From the NCBI RefSeq assembly GCF_044377145.1, contig NZ_JBILJQ010000086.1, positions 1 to 19,671 of the forward strand: a stretch of 19,671 nucleotides of DNA, read 5' to 3'. Below are positions 6,355 through 14,449 of this stretch, piece by piece. Origin of the DNA: Aquimonas sp044377145 (lineage in GTDB: Bacteria; Pseudomonadota; Gammaproteobacteria; Xanthomonadales; Xanthomonadaceae). The position numbers were made by a program, and so were the translations under genes. Position 1 is the first letter of the stretch. Each line of letters starts with the position of its first letter. The notes below the pieces were generated by a model that had not been told where the DNA came from, did not search any database, and saw only the letters and a program-made list of their open reading frames with translations.

Positions 6355-8451
6355 TCAGTACACATCTTTCGCCGTGTTGTAGACATTGAACTTGCCGGTC
6401 GGCGTGATCAGACGCGGGTCGTCGATGACGGCCTTCAGGGTGCGCGTTCTGTCATCCACCACAACAATCGCCGAGCGCTGGTCCTTGCCGTTCCAGACCG
6501 AGAACCAGACCTCGCTGCCGTCGCGGTTGTACTCCGGCTGCACCACCCGTTTCGGGCCTTCGCCGAGGTTGGCCCACTCGGCGATCGGCAGCACTTCAAA
6601 TCCGGCGTCGAGGTCGTCGAGGTTGAACACGGCGATGCTCTGGGCCATCGCGGCATCCGGATTCAGGGGGGTGTCGACCCACAGGTTGCGTGACTGCGGA
6701 TGGGTCTTGATGAACAGCGAGCCGCCGCCCTGGCCCTGCAGCACCTCGACCACCTTCCAGGCTTGATCCGGATGGCCGTCCGGGTCGGTGCCGATCAGGG
6801 TGATGTTGGCGTTGCCGAGTGCCGAGGTGCCCCAGACCGGTCCGTACTGCGGGTGAATGAAGTTGGCACCGCGGCCCGGGTGCGGGATCTTGTCGACGTC
6901 GATCAGGCCGACCATCTTCTGCTCGCGTGAGTCGACCACGGCGATCTTGTCGCTCTGGTTGGCGGCAGTGAGGAAGTAGCGCTTGGTGACGTCCCAGCCG
7001 CCGTCGTGCAGGAAGCGCGCGGCGTCCAGCGTGGTGACTTTCAATGCGTCGATGTCGCTGTAGTCGACCAGCAGGATGCGCCCGGTCTCCTTGACGTTGA
7101 CGATGAACTCCGGGTGCTCGTGGCTGCCGACGATCGCGGCCACGCGCGGCTCCGGGTGGTACTCCTGCGTATCAACCGTCATGCCGCGGGTGGAGACGAT
7201 CTTCAGCGGTTCAAGCGAAGGTCCATCCAGCATCACGTACTGCGGCGGCCAGTAGGCGCCGGCGATCGCGATCTTGTCCTCGTAACCGGGGAACTTGCTG
7301 GTCTCGACCGAGCGCGCTTCGAGGCCGATCTTGATCTCGGCGACGCGCTCGGGCACCGGCATCCACAGGTCGATCAGATCGATCTTGCCGTCGCGGCCGA
7401 TGGTGTAGACGTAGCGCATCGAGTGGCTGATGCGCGAGATGTGCACCGCGTAGCCGGTCTTGATGATGTTGATGATCTCGTAGCTGTCGCCATCGATCAG
7501 CGCGATCTCACCCGAATCGCGCAGAGTCACCGAGAAGATGTTCTCCAGCTTGTAGTTGTTCATCTGCCGCGTTGGGCGCTCGGCTTCCGGCACCAGGATC
7601 TTCCAGCTGGCCAGCATCTCCGGCATGCCCCATTCCGGCGGGTTGGGCGGGGTGTGCTGGAGGAAGCGCGCCATCAGGTCGACCTGCTCGGCGCTGAGCT
7701 CGCCGCCGGTGCCGAAGTTCGGCATGCCCGCGGGCGAGCCGAAGTTGATCAGCGCCTTCAGATAATCGGTGCCCTTGGCCTGGGTGATGTCCGGGGTCAG
7801 CGGCTTGCCGGTGGCGCCCTTGCGCAGCACGCCGTGGCAGCCGGCACAGCGCTGGAAGAAGATCTCGCTCGCAGCCGTGAACTCGGCCTCGCTCATGTCG
7901 GGCGCGCCGGGCGTGCGCACCTGTTTGACCTCGACGCCGGCTACCCCGCTGGGCGCACCCTCGTAGGCGGCCTGGGCCTGGCTGGTGCCTGGATGCGCCT
8001 GGCCCTGGGCCGGGTCGGCCGAGGTGCCGCTGCTGGCGCGGACCGCGGCGACCTGCTCGGCGCTGATCGCGTCGCCGCCGCTGTTGATGCCGCTGTTGAC
8101 GTAGCTGAGGATCGCCGCGATGTCGGCGTCGCTGAGATGACTCATCGCCGGCATCACGCCGTTGTAGTCCTTGCCGCTCACGGTCATCGGGCCGGACAAA
8201 CCCGTCAGCACCGCGGCGATCAGTGCCTCGGCGCTTTGGCTCGTCAGCCAGTCCGAACCCTTCAGCGGTGGGAAGGCGCCAGCGAGGCCCGCGCCATCGG
8301 GTTGATGGCAGGCGGCGCAGTTGGCGAGATAGGCGGCCTGGCCGGCCTCGGCGGCGGTTTTCGGCGCGCGTTCGTTGACAGTGTCGCTGCTGCAGGCGGT
8401 GGCGCTGAACAACATCAGCGCGAGCGCGCTGGCGATGTGGCGGTAGCGCAT
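6355..8451 (-). CDS. nirS: Cytochrome cd1 nitrite reductase with extra N-terminal cytochrome c domain
   Basis: This 698-residue enzyme reduces nitrite to nitric oxide in the periplasm (denitrification). The C-terminal part aligns by memory with mature Pseudomonas aeruginosa NirS at a constant offset of 155 residues. Heme c is bound at C202-AG-C205-H206 with M243 as axial ligand. H337 (AVHISR) is the heme d1 proximal ligand, and H482 (FLHDGG) and H524 (PHPGRG) are the distal histidines. The protein ends in KFNVYNTAKDVY like other NirS. Unlike standard NirS it carries a second cytochrome c domain at about residues 35-125 (C45-AA-C48-H49, candidate axial M100 or M103), joined by a Q/A/G/S-rich linker (about 130-185). 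The N-terminus (residues 1-20, ending SATAC) looks like a lipoprotein signal, so it may be membrane-anchored. AAGGAG, 6 nt before the ATG, fixes the start. An Fnr-type box lies upstream. Confidence 0.97.
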   Translation of the reverse strand: MRYRHIASALALMLFSATACSSDTVNERAPKTAAEAGQAAYLANCAACHQPDGAGLAGAFPPLKGSDWLTSQSAEALIAAVLTGLSGPMTVSGKDYNGVMPAMSHLSDADIAAILSYVNSGINSGGDAISAEQVAAVRASSGTSADPAQGQAHPGTSQAQAAYEGAPSGVAGVEVKQVRTPGAPDMSEAEFTAASEIFFQRCAGCHGVLRKGATGKPLTPDITQAKGTDYLKALINFGSPAGMPNFGTGGELSAEQVDLMARFLQHTPPNPPEWGMPEMLASWKILVPEAERPTRQMNNYKLENIFSVTLRDSGEIALIDGDSYEIINIIKTGYAVHISRISHSMRYVYTIGRDGKIDLIDLWMPVPERVAEIKIGLEARSVETSKFPGYEDKIAIAGAYWPPQYVMLDGPSLEPLKIVSTRGMTVDTQEYHPEPRVAAIVGSHEHPEFIVNVKETGRILLVDYSDIDALKVTTLDAARFLHDGGWDVTKRYFLTAANQSDKIAVVDSREQKMVGLIDVDKIPHPGRGANFIHPQYGPVWGTSALGNANITLIGTDPDGHPDQAWKVVEVLQGQGGGSLFIKTHPQSRNLWVDTPLNPDAAMAQSIAVFNLDDLDAGFEVLPIAEWANLGEGPKRVVQPEYNRDGSEVWFSVWNGKDQRSAIVVVDDRTRTLKAVIDDPRLITPTGKFNVYNTAKDVY

Positions 8452-8535
8452 GGCGATCTCCTTCGGATGGCATGCCCGGCGCGGCGTATCCGCACCGTTC
8501 GCCGGCAGCATCGCCCTGCCACCACCGGCTCCGAA

Positions 8536-8549
8536 CTGATCCAGGTCAG
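8536..8549 (-). promoter_or_regulatory. Fnr/Dnr-type box upstream of nirS
   Basis: The plus strand reads CTGAT-CCAG-GTCAG, matching the Fnr consensus TTGAT-N4-ATCAA at 7 of 10 positions. The centre is about 91 bp before the nirS ATG. If it acts at -41.5, transcription would start near 8501; GATGCT (8512-8507, minus strand) is a weak -10 candidate. The element and its flank are nearly identical to the site at 11230-11243 (2 differences over 25 bp). It shares CAGGTCAGCTG with the site before the HemN-like gene. Confidence 0.65.
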
Positions 8550-8690
8550 CTGATCGCGTGATTGTCGAGATGGCCGTTGATGTGCCTGTGGCTTCGAGAT
8601 CCGCCGGCCGCCAGAAGCCGGGGGCGTTGTTCGCCGCCGTGCAGAAGACGCCTGCACGCCCAAGCCGAGGGCCGTTGCCACAGGTCTGAC

Positions 8691-8717
8691 AAAAAACTGA
8701 CGCCAAAGCGTCGTCAG
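8691..8717 (-). terminator. Intrinsic terminator reading toward nirS
   Basis: On the minus strand this reads CTGACGACGCTTTGGCGTCAG followed by TTTTTT. The stem forms from CTGACG/CGTCAG, or from CTG+ACGC/GCGT+CAG with a bulge. It is the only hairpin with a proper T-run in this region. No annotated minus-strand gene ends here: upstream on that strand is the antisense of the TonB receptor gene. It may end an antisense or small RNA, or shield nirS from read-through. Confidence 0.55.
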
Positions 8718-8842
8718 CACGTCAACTCCGTTGCCCATCGTCCGCGTCGCGCGGGGTTCGGCCCCGCCCGCAGACGCATCGGCGACGCCATCCGCCGTGC
8801 GCCGATCTTCCAATGCATGGCGACTCCCCAAGGTCCTCCCCC

Positions 8843-11068
8843 GTGAACCGTACCCATCTGCTGGCTCTTTCGATCGCGTTGGCGCTGCAGCCAGCGCTTG
8901 TTCTGGCCAACACGTCTGCCGATACCTCGGCCGCCTCCAGCGCCGACCCGCTCCAACTCGATGCCATTTCGGTCATCGGCGAGGGTGAAACCCGCCAGGT
9001 GCAGAAGCTGTCGCCTGCCGACCTGCAGCGCAGCGCGCCGGGCACCAGCCCGCTGAAAGTGATGAGCCGCCTGCCCGGGGTGAATTTCACCTCGTCCGAT
9101 CCGTTCGGCGCCTACGAATGGTCCACCCGCATCACCGTGCGCGGCTTCAACCAGAACCAGCTGGGCTTCACCCTCGATGGCATCCCGCTCGGCGACATGA
9201 GCTATGGCAACCACAACGGCCTGCACATCAGCCGCGCCGCGCTCAGCGAGAACATCGACCGCGTCGAGCTGGCCCAGGGTGCCGGCGGCATCAGCACCGC
9301 CTCGACCAGCAACCTTGGCGGCACCGCCCAATTCTTCACCCGCGCGCCTTCGCTTGATCCCGGTCTGCGGGTGTCGCAGATGGTCGGCAGCGATTCGACC
9401 ACGCGCAGCTTTCTGAGCATCGACACCGGCGAGCGCAAGGGCGTGTCCGCGTTCGTGAGCGGCGTGTATGCCAGCACCGACAAGTGGAAGGGTGACGGCC
9501 CGCAGGAGCAGTGGCAGTTCAACGGCAAGGCGGTAATGGCGAGCGAGCAGTGGATGCTGACCGCCTACGCCGCGACCTCGCGCCGGCAGGAAACCGACTA
9601 CGGCGACCTGTCGCTGGAGTCGCAGCGCCGGCTGGGCTGGGACTGGGACAACTACGCGCCGGACTGGCAGCGCGCCCTCAATGCCGCACGCGGCCAGTAC
9701 AGCGGCGCGGTCAACTCGCTGGACGATGCCTATTACCTGGGCCGCGGCCTGCGCGACGACGACCTCGCCGCGCTGACCTTCGACTGGCAGGCCAGCGACG
9801 CGCTGGCCGTGCAGCTGCTCGGCTACTACCACCGCAACGATGGCCAAGGCCAGTGGGCGACGCCCTACCGGGCCTCGTCGACGGCCGTGCCGATCTCGAT
9901 CCGCACCACCGAATACGACATCGAGCGCAGCGGTGTGATCCCCAGCCTCAGCCTGGCGCTGGATGGACACACCGTCAGCGCCGGCGTCTGGCGCGAGAAC
10001 AACGTGCATGGTCTGCAGCGCAACTTCTACGACCTGACCGCCGCACCGGACCGGATCTTCTTCTATCGCGATCCTGATCTGCGCGTGTTCCGCCAGCGCT
10101 TCGACATCGAGACCAGCCAGTACTGGCTGACCGATCGCATCGACCTGATGGACGGCCGCCTGAGCGCCGACGTCGGCTTCAAGGGCACCGAAGTCGAAGT
10201 GGTCTCGACCAACCTGATCGGCAGCCGCGCCGGTGGCCGCATCGTCGCCAAGGACAGCTTCCTGCCGCAGGCCGGACTGCGCTTCGGTCTGGGCGAGGGC
10301 AGTGAGCTGTTCGCCTCCTACACCGAAAACCTGTCGGCCTTCCGCGGCGGCGTCAACGGCCCCTTCAGCACCAGCCAGACCGCCTTCAATACCTTCGCCG
10401 CCACCCTGGAACCGGAAACCTCGGACACGCTGGAACTGGGCGTGCGCTTGAGTACGGATGCGTACAAGGCCTCGCTGGCCGTGTACACCGTCGACTTCCA
10501 GAACCGTCTGCTGGCGATCGCGCGCTGTGCCGGCATTGTCGGCTGCCCGTCCTCGTTCGCCAACGTCGGTGACGTGCGCTCCACCGGCGCGGAGACGACC
10601 TTCGTGCTGCGTGCGTCGGACTCGATCGAATGGTTCAACTCGCTGTCGTACAACCGCTCGGAGTACCGCTCCGACTACCTCGACGGCAGCACCGTGGTGC
10701 CCGTACGCGGCAAGCGCGTGGTGGATGCGCCGGAGCTGCTGTTCGCCTCCGAGCTGAGCTACCGCAGCGGTGGGCTGGAGGCGCATATCGGCGGCAAGTT
10801 CACCGACGAGCGCTTCATCACCTACACAAATGACAGCAAGGTCGAAGACTTCTGGCTGGTCGATGCCGGCGTCAGCTACAGCTGGGACGACCTCGCGATG
10901 TTCGAGAGCGTCAAGCTCGGCCTGAGCATCAACAATCTGCTCGACAAGGATTACTTCGCCACCGTCGGCAGCAACGGCTTCGTCACCTCCGATCCGCAGG
11001 GCCTGAACTACACCCTGCAGTCGGGCGCGCCGCGGCAGTTCTTCCTCAGCCTGGATCTGCGCTACTGA
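8843..11068 (+). CDS. TonB-dependent outer-membrane receptor
   Basis: This 741-residue protein with a GTG start has a signal peptide at about 1-22 (ending ALVLA). A candidate TonB box follows (LDAISVIGE, 39-47), then the plug domain (about 50-167), including PLKVMSRLPGV, ITVRGFNQNQ and the LDGIPLGDMSYGNHNG segment. A 22-strand beta-barrel region ends in FFLSLDLRY, with the terminal aromatic residue needed for BAM assembly. The substrate is not evident; the plug resembles receptors for ferric complexes. An ATG 30 bases upstream is in frame, but the GTG places the signal peptide directly at the N-terminus. It is divergent from nirS and tandem with a heme-type receptor. No Fnr-type box was found close to its start. 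Confidence 0.9.
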   Translation: MNRTHLLALSIALALQPALVLANTSADTSAASSADPLQLDAISVIGEGETRQVQKLSPADLQRSAPGTSPLKVMSRLPGVNFTSSDPFGAYEWSTRITVRGFNQNQLGFTLDGIPLGDMSYGNHNGLHISRAALSENIDRVELAQGAGGISTASTSNLGGTAQFFTRAPSLDPGLRVSQMVGSDSTTRSFLSIDTGERKGVSAFVSGVYASTDKWKGDGPQEQWQFNGKAVMASEQWMLTAYAATSRRQETDYGDLSLESQRRLGWDWDNYAPDWQRALNAARGQYSGAVNSLDDAYYLGRGLRDDDLAALTFDWQASDALAVQLLGYYHRNDGQGQWATPYRASSTAVPISIRTTEYDIERSGVIPSLSLALDGHTVSAGVWRENNVHGLQRNFYDLTAAPDRIFFYRDPDLRVFRQRFDIETSQYWLTDRIDLMDGRLSADVGFKGTEVEVVSTNLIGSRAGGRIVAKDSFLPQAGLRFGLGEGSELFASYTENLSAFRGGVNGPFSTSQTAFNTFAATLEPETSDTLELGVRLSTDAYKASLAVYTVDFQNRLLAIARCAGIVGCPSSFANVGDVRSTGAETTFVLRASDSIEWFNSLSYNRSEYRSDYLDGSTVVPVRGKRVVDAPELLFASELSYRSGGLEAHIGGKFTDERFITYTNDSKVEDFWLVDAGVSYSWDDLAMFESVKLGLSINNLLDKDYFATVGSNGFVTSDPQGLNYTLQSGAPRQFFLSLDLRY

Positions 11069-11070
11069 GT

Positions 11071-11109
11071 CACTCCGCGGCTGCGGGGCCACGCCTCGCA
11101 GCCGCGGAG
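11071..11109 (+). terminator. Terminator hairpin after first TonB receptor gene
   Basis: A perfect 14-bp stem (11071-11084 with 11096-11109; core CTCCGCGGCTGCG/CGCAGCCGCGGAG) with an 11-nt loop starts 2 bases after the stop codon. No T-run follows. It separates this gene from the next receptor gene, which has its own regulatory sites. Confidence 0.6.
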
Positions 11110-11229
11110 TCCGGCGTCGTCATCGGACGCTGCCGCCGTTGGATTCCGGCGAAACTGCTCCTGCGGTGCGCTCACCCGCTGCTTCGCGGCACCGCTTGCT
11201 GCCAGGTCCGGGTCGCTGTCGCCGCCGAG

Positions 11230-11243
11230 CTGATCCAGATCAA
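11230..11243 (+). promoter_or_regulatory. Fnr/Dnr-type box 1 upstream of heme-type receptor gene
   Basis: CTGAT-CCAG-ATCAA matches the Fnr consensus TTGAT-N4-ATCAA at 9 of 10 defined positions, the best site in the window. The centre is about 120 bp upstream of the chosen ATG at 11357. The preceding receptor gene ends 160 bp upstream, so the site most likely serves the following gene. Confidence 0.65.
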
Positions 11244-11279
11244 CTGATCGCGTGTTCGCCAGGACTGCGCCGGCCGCAC

Positions 11280-11293
11280 TTGAGATCAGTCAA
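11280..11293 (+). promoter_or_regulatory. Candidate Fnr/Dnr-type box 2 upstream of heme-type receptor gene
   Basis: TTGAG-ATCA-GTCAA keeps the symmetric TTGA-N6-TCAA core and matches 8 of 10 consensus positions. The centre is 50 bp downstream of box 1 and about 70 bp before the ATG. A class II position would start transcription near 11328, leaving a 5' leader of about 29 nt. No good -10 is seen (CAGTCT at 11316-11321 is the nearest). Confidence 0.45.
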
Positions 11294-11356
11294 CTTCCAA
11301 TGCGCCCGCTGCTTCCAGTCTGGTCAGGTCAACCACGACCGTTCTGGAGCGCAGCC

Positions 11357-13597
11357 ATGTTGTCGATGTCCCGTCCCAATCCACTGGCGCGCGCGCTGAG
11401 CTTCGCGCTGGCGGCGCTGGTGCTGCCCAGCGTTGCGCACCCCGCCGCGCCGGCTGCTGCCGCCGAGCCCACCCGTTTGGACCAGATCGTGGTGGTTGCG
11501 CGCCGCGTGCCCGAACCGCTGTCGCAGGTCGTCTCCAGCGTCAGCCTGATCGACCGCGAGCAGTTCGAGTCACGGCTGGCGGTGGATGCCGCTGATCTGC
11601 TCCGCTACGTGCCCGGCCTGCACATGGACAGCGAGCCCAGCCGCTTCGGCGCGCAGGGCGTGTCGATTCGCGGCCTTGGCGGCAATCGGGTGCGGGTCGA
11701 GATCGATGGCGTGCCGCTGCCGGATGCGTTCGCGGTCGGCCAGTTCGCCGCCGCCGGGCGCGACCTCGGCGAGCTCGCCAGCATCGAGCGCATTGAAGTG
11801 CTGCGCGGCCCGGCTTCAACCCTGTATGGAAGCGATGCGCTGGCCGGCATCGTCGCGATCCGCACGCGTGACCCGCAAAGCCTGCTGTCGATGAGCGGCG
11901 GCGACAGACACTTCGGACTGCAGACCGGCTATGCGGGGCGCGATGCCAGCCGGCAGCTCGGATTCAGCCATGCTTTTGCAGGTGCGCAGGGGCTTGAGGG
12001 CCTGCTGGTCGCCTCGTTGCGCCAAGCAGGCACGCCGGGCAATCGCGGCGAAACGCCGGCTGAGGACGCCAACCCCAGCGACCGCCTGGCGCGCAGCCTG
12101 CTCGGCAAGCTCGGCCGCGGCTTTGGCGCGCACGGCCACTGGCAGCTCGGTTTCGAGCATCAGCGCAGCGCGGTCGAGACCGATGTCGTCAGTCAGCACT
12201 TTGCGCCCGGCCGTTTCGCCACAACCTATCGGCTGCTGGGTGACGACGCCCAGCGCCGCAATCGCGTGAGTGTCGCCTCGCGCTGGGAGGCGCCGCTGTT
12301 CGGCTTCGAGCGCGTCGAGGCCCTGCTGTACACGCAGGACAGCGCAACGCGTCAGGACACCGAACAATTCCGGCTGGCCGATCGCGCCACGCCGTTCGCA
12401 TCCCTGCGCTGGCGGCGCTTCGAATTCGAGCAGCGCGACCTCGGCCTGGATCTGCTGGGCACGCGCAGCTTCCGCACCGGTGCCCTTTCGCATGAACTGC
12501 TGGCCGGGCTGGAGCTTGAGCGCAGGCGCTATCAGGGCCAGCGCGACGGCACTGAAACCAATCTGCTGACCGGCGGCACCTCGACGATTGTTCTGGGCGA
12601 GCGCTTTCCGGTACGCGATTTTCCAACTTCGGTCAGCGAACGCCTCGCGGTGTTCGTGCAGGACGAAATCAGCCTCGGCCGCTTCGCGCTGATCCCCGGT
12701 TTGCGCTTTGACCAGTACCGGCTGGACGCGCGGCCGGACGCGATGTTCATTGAGGATTACCCCGAGGTGGAGGTGGTTGACGGCCGCGAGGACAGTCTCA
12801 CCAGCAAGCTCGGCCTGCGCTTTGCCGCTTCTGAGCGGAGCCAGCTGTTTCTACAGTACGCGCAGGGTTTTCGCGCGGCACCGTTCTCGGATTTGAACAT
12901 CGGCCTGTCGCTGACCTTGCTCAACTACGAAGTGCGGCCGAACCCCGCGCTCAAGCCCGAGACCAGCCGCGGCCTGGAGGCGGGTTGGCGTTTCAGCGGC
13001 GAGCGCATGCACGCCAGCGTGTCCGTCTATCGCAACGACTACCGTGACCTGATCGAATCGCGCGCCAACCTGGGCATCGATCCGAGCAGCGGTGCGCTGG
13101 TGTTCCAGTCGGTCAACCGCGACCGTGCGCGCATCGAGGGCATCGAGGCCGAGCTCGACTTGGATCTGGCTGGCCTGAACGCGCGGCTTGAGGGCTTCAG
13201 CCTGAACGCCGCGCTGGCGATGGCCGATGGCGACGACAGCCGCCGTCAGCAGCCGCTGAACAGTGTCGACCCCGACACCGCCGTGTTTGGCTTGAACTAT
13301 GCGGCCGGCAGCGGACGCTGGGGCGCCGAACTGATCGCCACCGGAGTGCGCGCCAAGCGTGCACTGGATGAAAGCGCTGGCGCCTTGTTCGCCCCACCCG
13401 GGCATGCCGTGATCGATGCCTTCGTCTGGATGCAGCTGCACGAGCGCCTGCGCCTGAACCTCGGCGCATTCAACCTCGGCGACCGTGCCTACTGGCGCTG
13501 GGCCACGGTGCGCGGCCTGGCCGCCAACGTGACCAATGCGGGCTTCTACACCCAGCCCGGGCGCAGCCTGAGTGTCAGCCTGGCGCTGCAGTTCTAG
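11357..13597 (+). CDS. TonB-dependent heme/hemoglobin-type receptor
   Basis: This 746-residue protein has a signal peptide (about 1-35, ending PAAAA), a TonB box (LDQIVVVARR, 41-50), a plug with IRGLGGNRVRVEIDGVPLPD and IEVLRGPASTLYGSDALAG, and a barrel ending in SLALQF. In the barrel, FRAAPF (505-510) and NPALKPE (529-535) correspond to the FRAP and NPNL(K)PE boxes of the hemoglobin/heme/transferrin receptor group. Heme or a heme protein is therefore the likely ligand, imported with TonB-ExbBD energy. The start is the ATG at 11357, with GGAG 8 nt upstream; the open frame begins at a GTG at 11252 within non-coding-looking sequence. One or two Fnr-type boxes upstream suggest induction under low oxygen or NO. 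It is convergent with fnr. Confidence 0.9.
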   Translation: MLSMSRPNPLARALSFALAALVLPSVAHPAAPAAAAEPTRLDQIVVVARRVPEPLSQVVSSVSLIDREQFESRLAVDAADLLRYVPGLHMDSEPSRFGAQGVSIRGLGGNRVRVEIDGVPLPDAFAVGQFAAAGRDLGELASIERIEVLRGPASTLYGSDALAGIVAIRTRDPQSLLSMSGGDRHFGLQTGYAGRDASRQLGFSHAFAGAQGLEGLLVASLRQAGTPGNRGETPAEDANPSDRLARSLLGKLGRGFGAHGHWQLGFEHQRSAVETDVVSQHFAPGRFATTYRLLGDDAQRRNRVSVASRWEAPLFGFERVEALLYTQDSATRQDTEQFRLADRATPFASLRWRRFEFEQRDLGLDLLGTRSFRTGALSHELLAGLELERRRYQGQRDGTETNLLTGGTSTIVLGERFPVRDFPTSVSERLAVFVQDEISLGRFALIPGLRFDQYRLDARPDAMFIEDYPEVEVVDGREDSLTSKLGLRFAASERSQLFLQYAQGFRAAPFSDLNIGLSLTLLNYEVRPNPALKPETSRGLEAGWRFSGERMHASVSVYRNDYRDLIESRANLGIDPSSGALVFQSVNRDRARIEGIEAELDLDLAGLNARLEGFSLNAALAMADGDDSRRQQPLNSVDPDTAVFGLNYAAGSGRWGAELIATGVRAKRALDESAGALFAPPGHAVIDAFVWMQLHERLRLNLGAFNLGDRAYWRWATVRGLAANVTNAGFYTQPGRSLSVSLALQF

Positions 13598-13604
13598 CCC
13601 GAGG

Positions 13605-13629
13605 CGGAAGCGGCGCGTGCCGGCTTCCG
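13605..13629. terminator. Bidirectional terminator hairpin, receptor gene / fnr
   Basis: CGGAAGC (13605-13611) pairs with GCTTCCG (13623-13629), and GGC/GCC extends the stem inside across one bulged base, leaving the loop GCGT. It lies between two convergent stop codons only 42 bp apart, so it can serve both genes. There is no T-run. Confidence 0.5.
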
Positions 13630-13639
13630 GCGCGGCCGC

Positions 13640-14392
13640 CTATTCGCGCAGCACCGGCTTGGCGAGCGCCTCCAGCCGGCCGAGTTGGATCACCTCGAAC
13701 TCGCGCCGGTCGACCCGCAGCAGGCCTTCATCCTGGAACCGCCGCATCACCCGCGACACGGTTTCAGCGGCCAGCCGCAGGTAGTTGGCGATATCGGTAC
13801 GCGCCATGCTCAAGTTGAAGCGGGTGGGCGAGAACCCGCGCGCGGCAAGGCGGCGTGAGAACGAGACCAGAAACGCGGCCATGCGCTCATCGGCGCTGAA
13901 GTCGCCGGCCAGCAGGGCGGCCTTGTTGATGTCCTGGCTGAGCAGGCGAAACAACTGCGCCTGCAGGCCGGGCATGCGGCTGGCCAGGGTGGCCATCATC
14001 GGGAACGAAAACCGGCACAGCATCACCGTGTCCAGCGCCATCACATTGCACGGAAAGCGCGCGCTGTGGATCGCGTTCAGGCCGATCACCTCGCCCGGCA
14101 GGAAGAAGCCCAGCACCTGTTCGCGGCCGCTGGCATCAACGGTGAAGGTCTTGACCGAGCCGGCGCGCACCGCGGCGATCGCATTGAACGGATCCCCTTC
14201 GCGAAAGATGTAATCGCCAGTTGCGAACGGCCCGATGTGTTCGACCAGGCAGTGCAGCTCCAGCAAGGCCGATTTGTCGTAGCCTTCGGCCCCGCAGGCG
14301 CCCGAAAACGCGCAGGTCGAACAGAATCTGAGTTCGTCGCCGTCATCGGCGATCGGATTGGCACGGGGGTGAAAGGCGCTGCTGGAGGTCAT
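13640..14392 (-). CDS. fnr: Fnr/Anr-type oxygen-sensing transcriptional regulator
   Basis: This 250-residue Crp/Fnr protein has an N-terminal cysteine cluster C24-x2-C27-x5-C33 plus C126 in TVMLCRF. These match the four [4Fe-4S] ligands of E. coli FNR (C20, C23, C29, C122), so it should dimerise and bind DNA when oxygen is absent. The cyclic-nucleotide-binding-like fold covers about 45-160. The helix-turn-helix is near 195-220, with the recognition helix E210-TVSR-214; the E..SR pattern reads TTGAT half-sites. RLAARGFSPTRFNLSMARTDIANYL is typical of the group. The ATG at 14392 is chosen; the upstream TTG at 14401 is unlikely. It lies 57 bp after the HemN-like gene on the same strand, echoing the hemN-anr order I recall in Pseudomonas. 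Fnr-type boxes at 8536, 11230, 11280 and 15716 are likely targets. Confidence 0.93.
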   Translation of the reverse strand: MTSSSAFHPRANPIADDGDELRFCSTCAFSGACGAEGYDKSALLELHCLVEHIGPFATGDYIFREGDPFNAIAAVRAGSVKTFTVDASGREQVLGFFLPGEVIGLNAIHSARFPCNVMALDTVMLCRFSFPMMATLASRMPGLQAQLFRLLSQDINKAALLAGDFSADERMAAFLVSFSRRLAARGFSPTRFNLSMARTDIANYLRLAAETVSRVMRRFQDEGLLRVDRREFEVIQLGRLEALAKPVLRE

Positions 14393-14449
14393 GGCGGGCA
14401 AGGGCTGGCGAGCGCGGTGCCTGATCCTACGCGATGCATATCGTGCGTC

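Larger units (their letters stand above)
8452..8842. other. Intergenic region between nirS and a TonB-dependent receptor gene
   Basis: This 391-bp non-coding gap separates two divergent genes. Besides the Fnr-type box it holds a minus-strand intrinsic terminator (8691-8717). The rest is GC-rich without a recognised gene, and open frames crossing it have no family resemblance. The plus-strand promoter of the receptor gene should be here but was not identified with confidence. Confidence 0.6.

Noticed and set aside
7006..8553. 515-codon plus-strand open frame opposite nirS
   Set aside because: It is antisense to nirS, whose ligands and family match are unambiguous.
8578..8591. Possible Fnr box beginning TTGAT
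   Set aside because: The second half reads CTGTG and does not match ATCAA.
8452..8706. N-terminal extension of nirS up to 8706
   Set aside because: It crosses the Fnr-type box, and AAGGAG directly precedes the ATG at 8451, which also starts a proper signal sequence.
8714..11092. 792-codon minus-strand open frame opposite the first TonB receptor gene
   Set aside because: It is fully antisense to a clear receptor gene, has no family resemblance and shows the usual stop-poor mirror frame of high-GC coding DNA.
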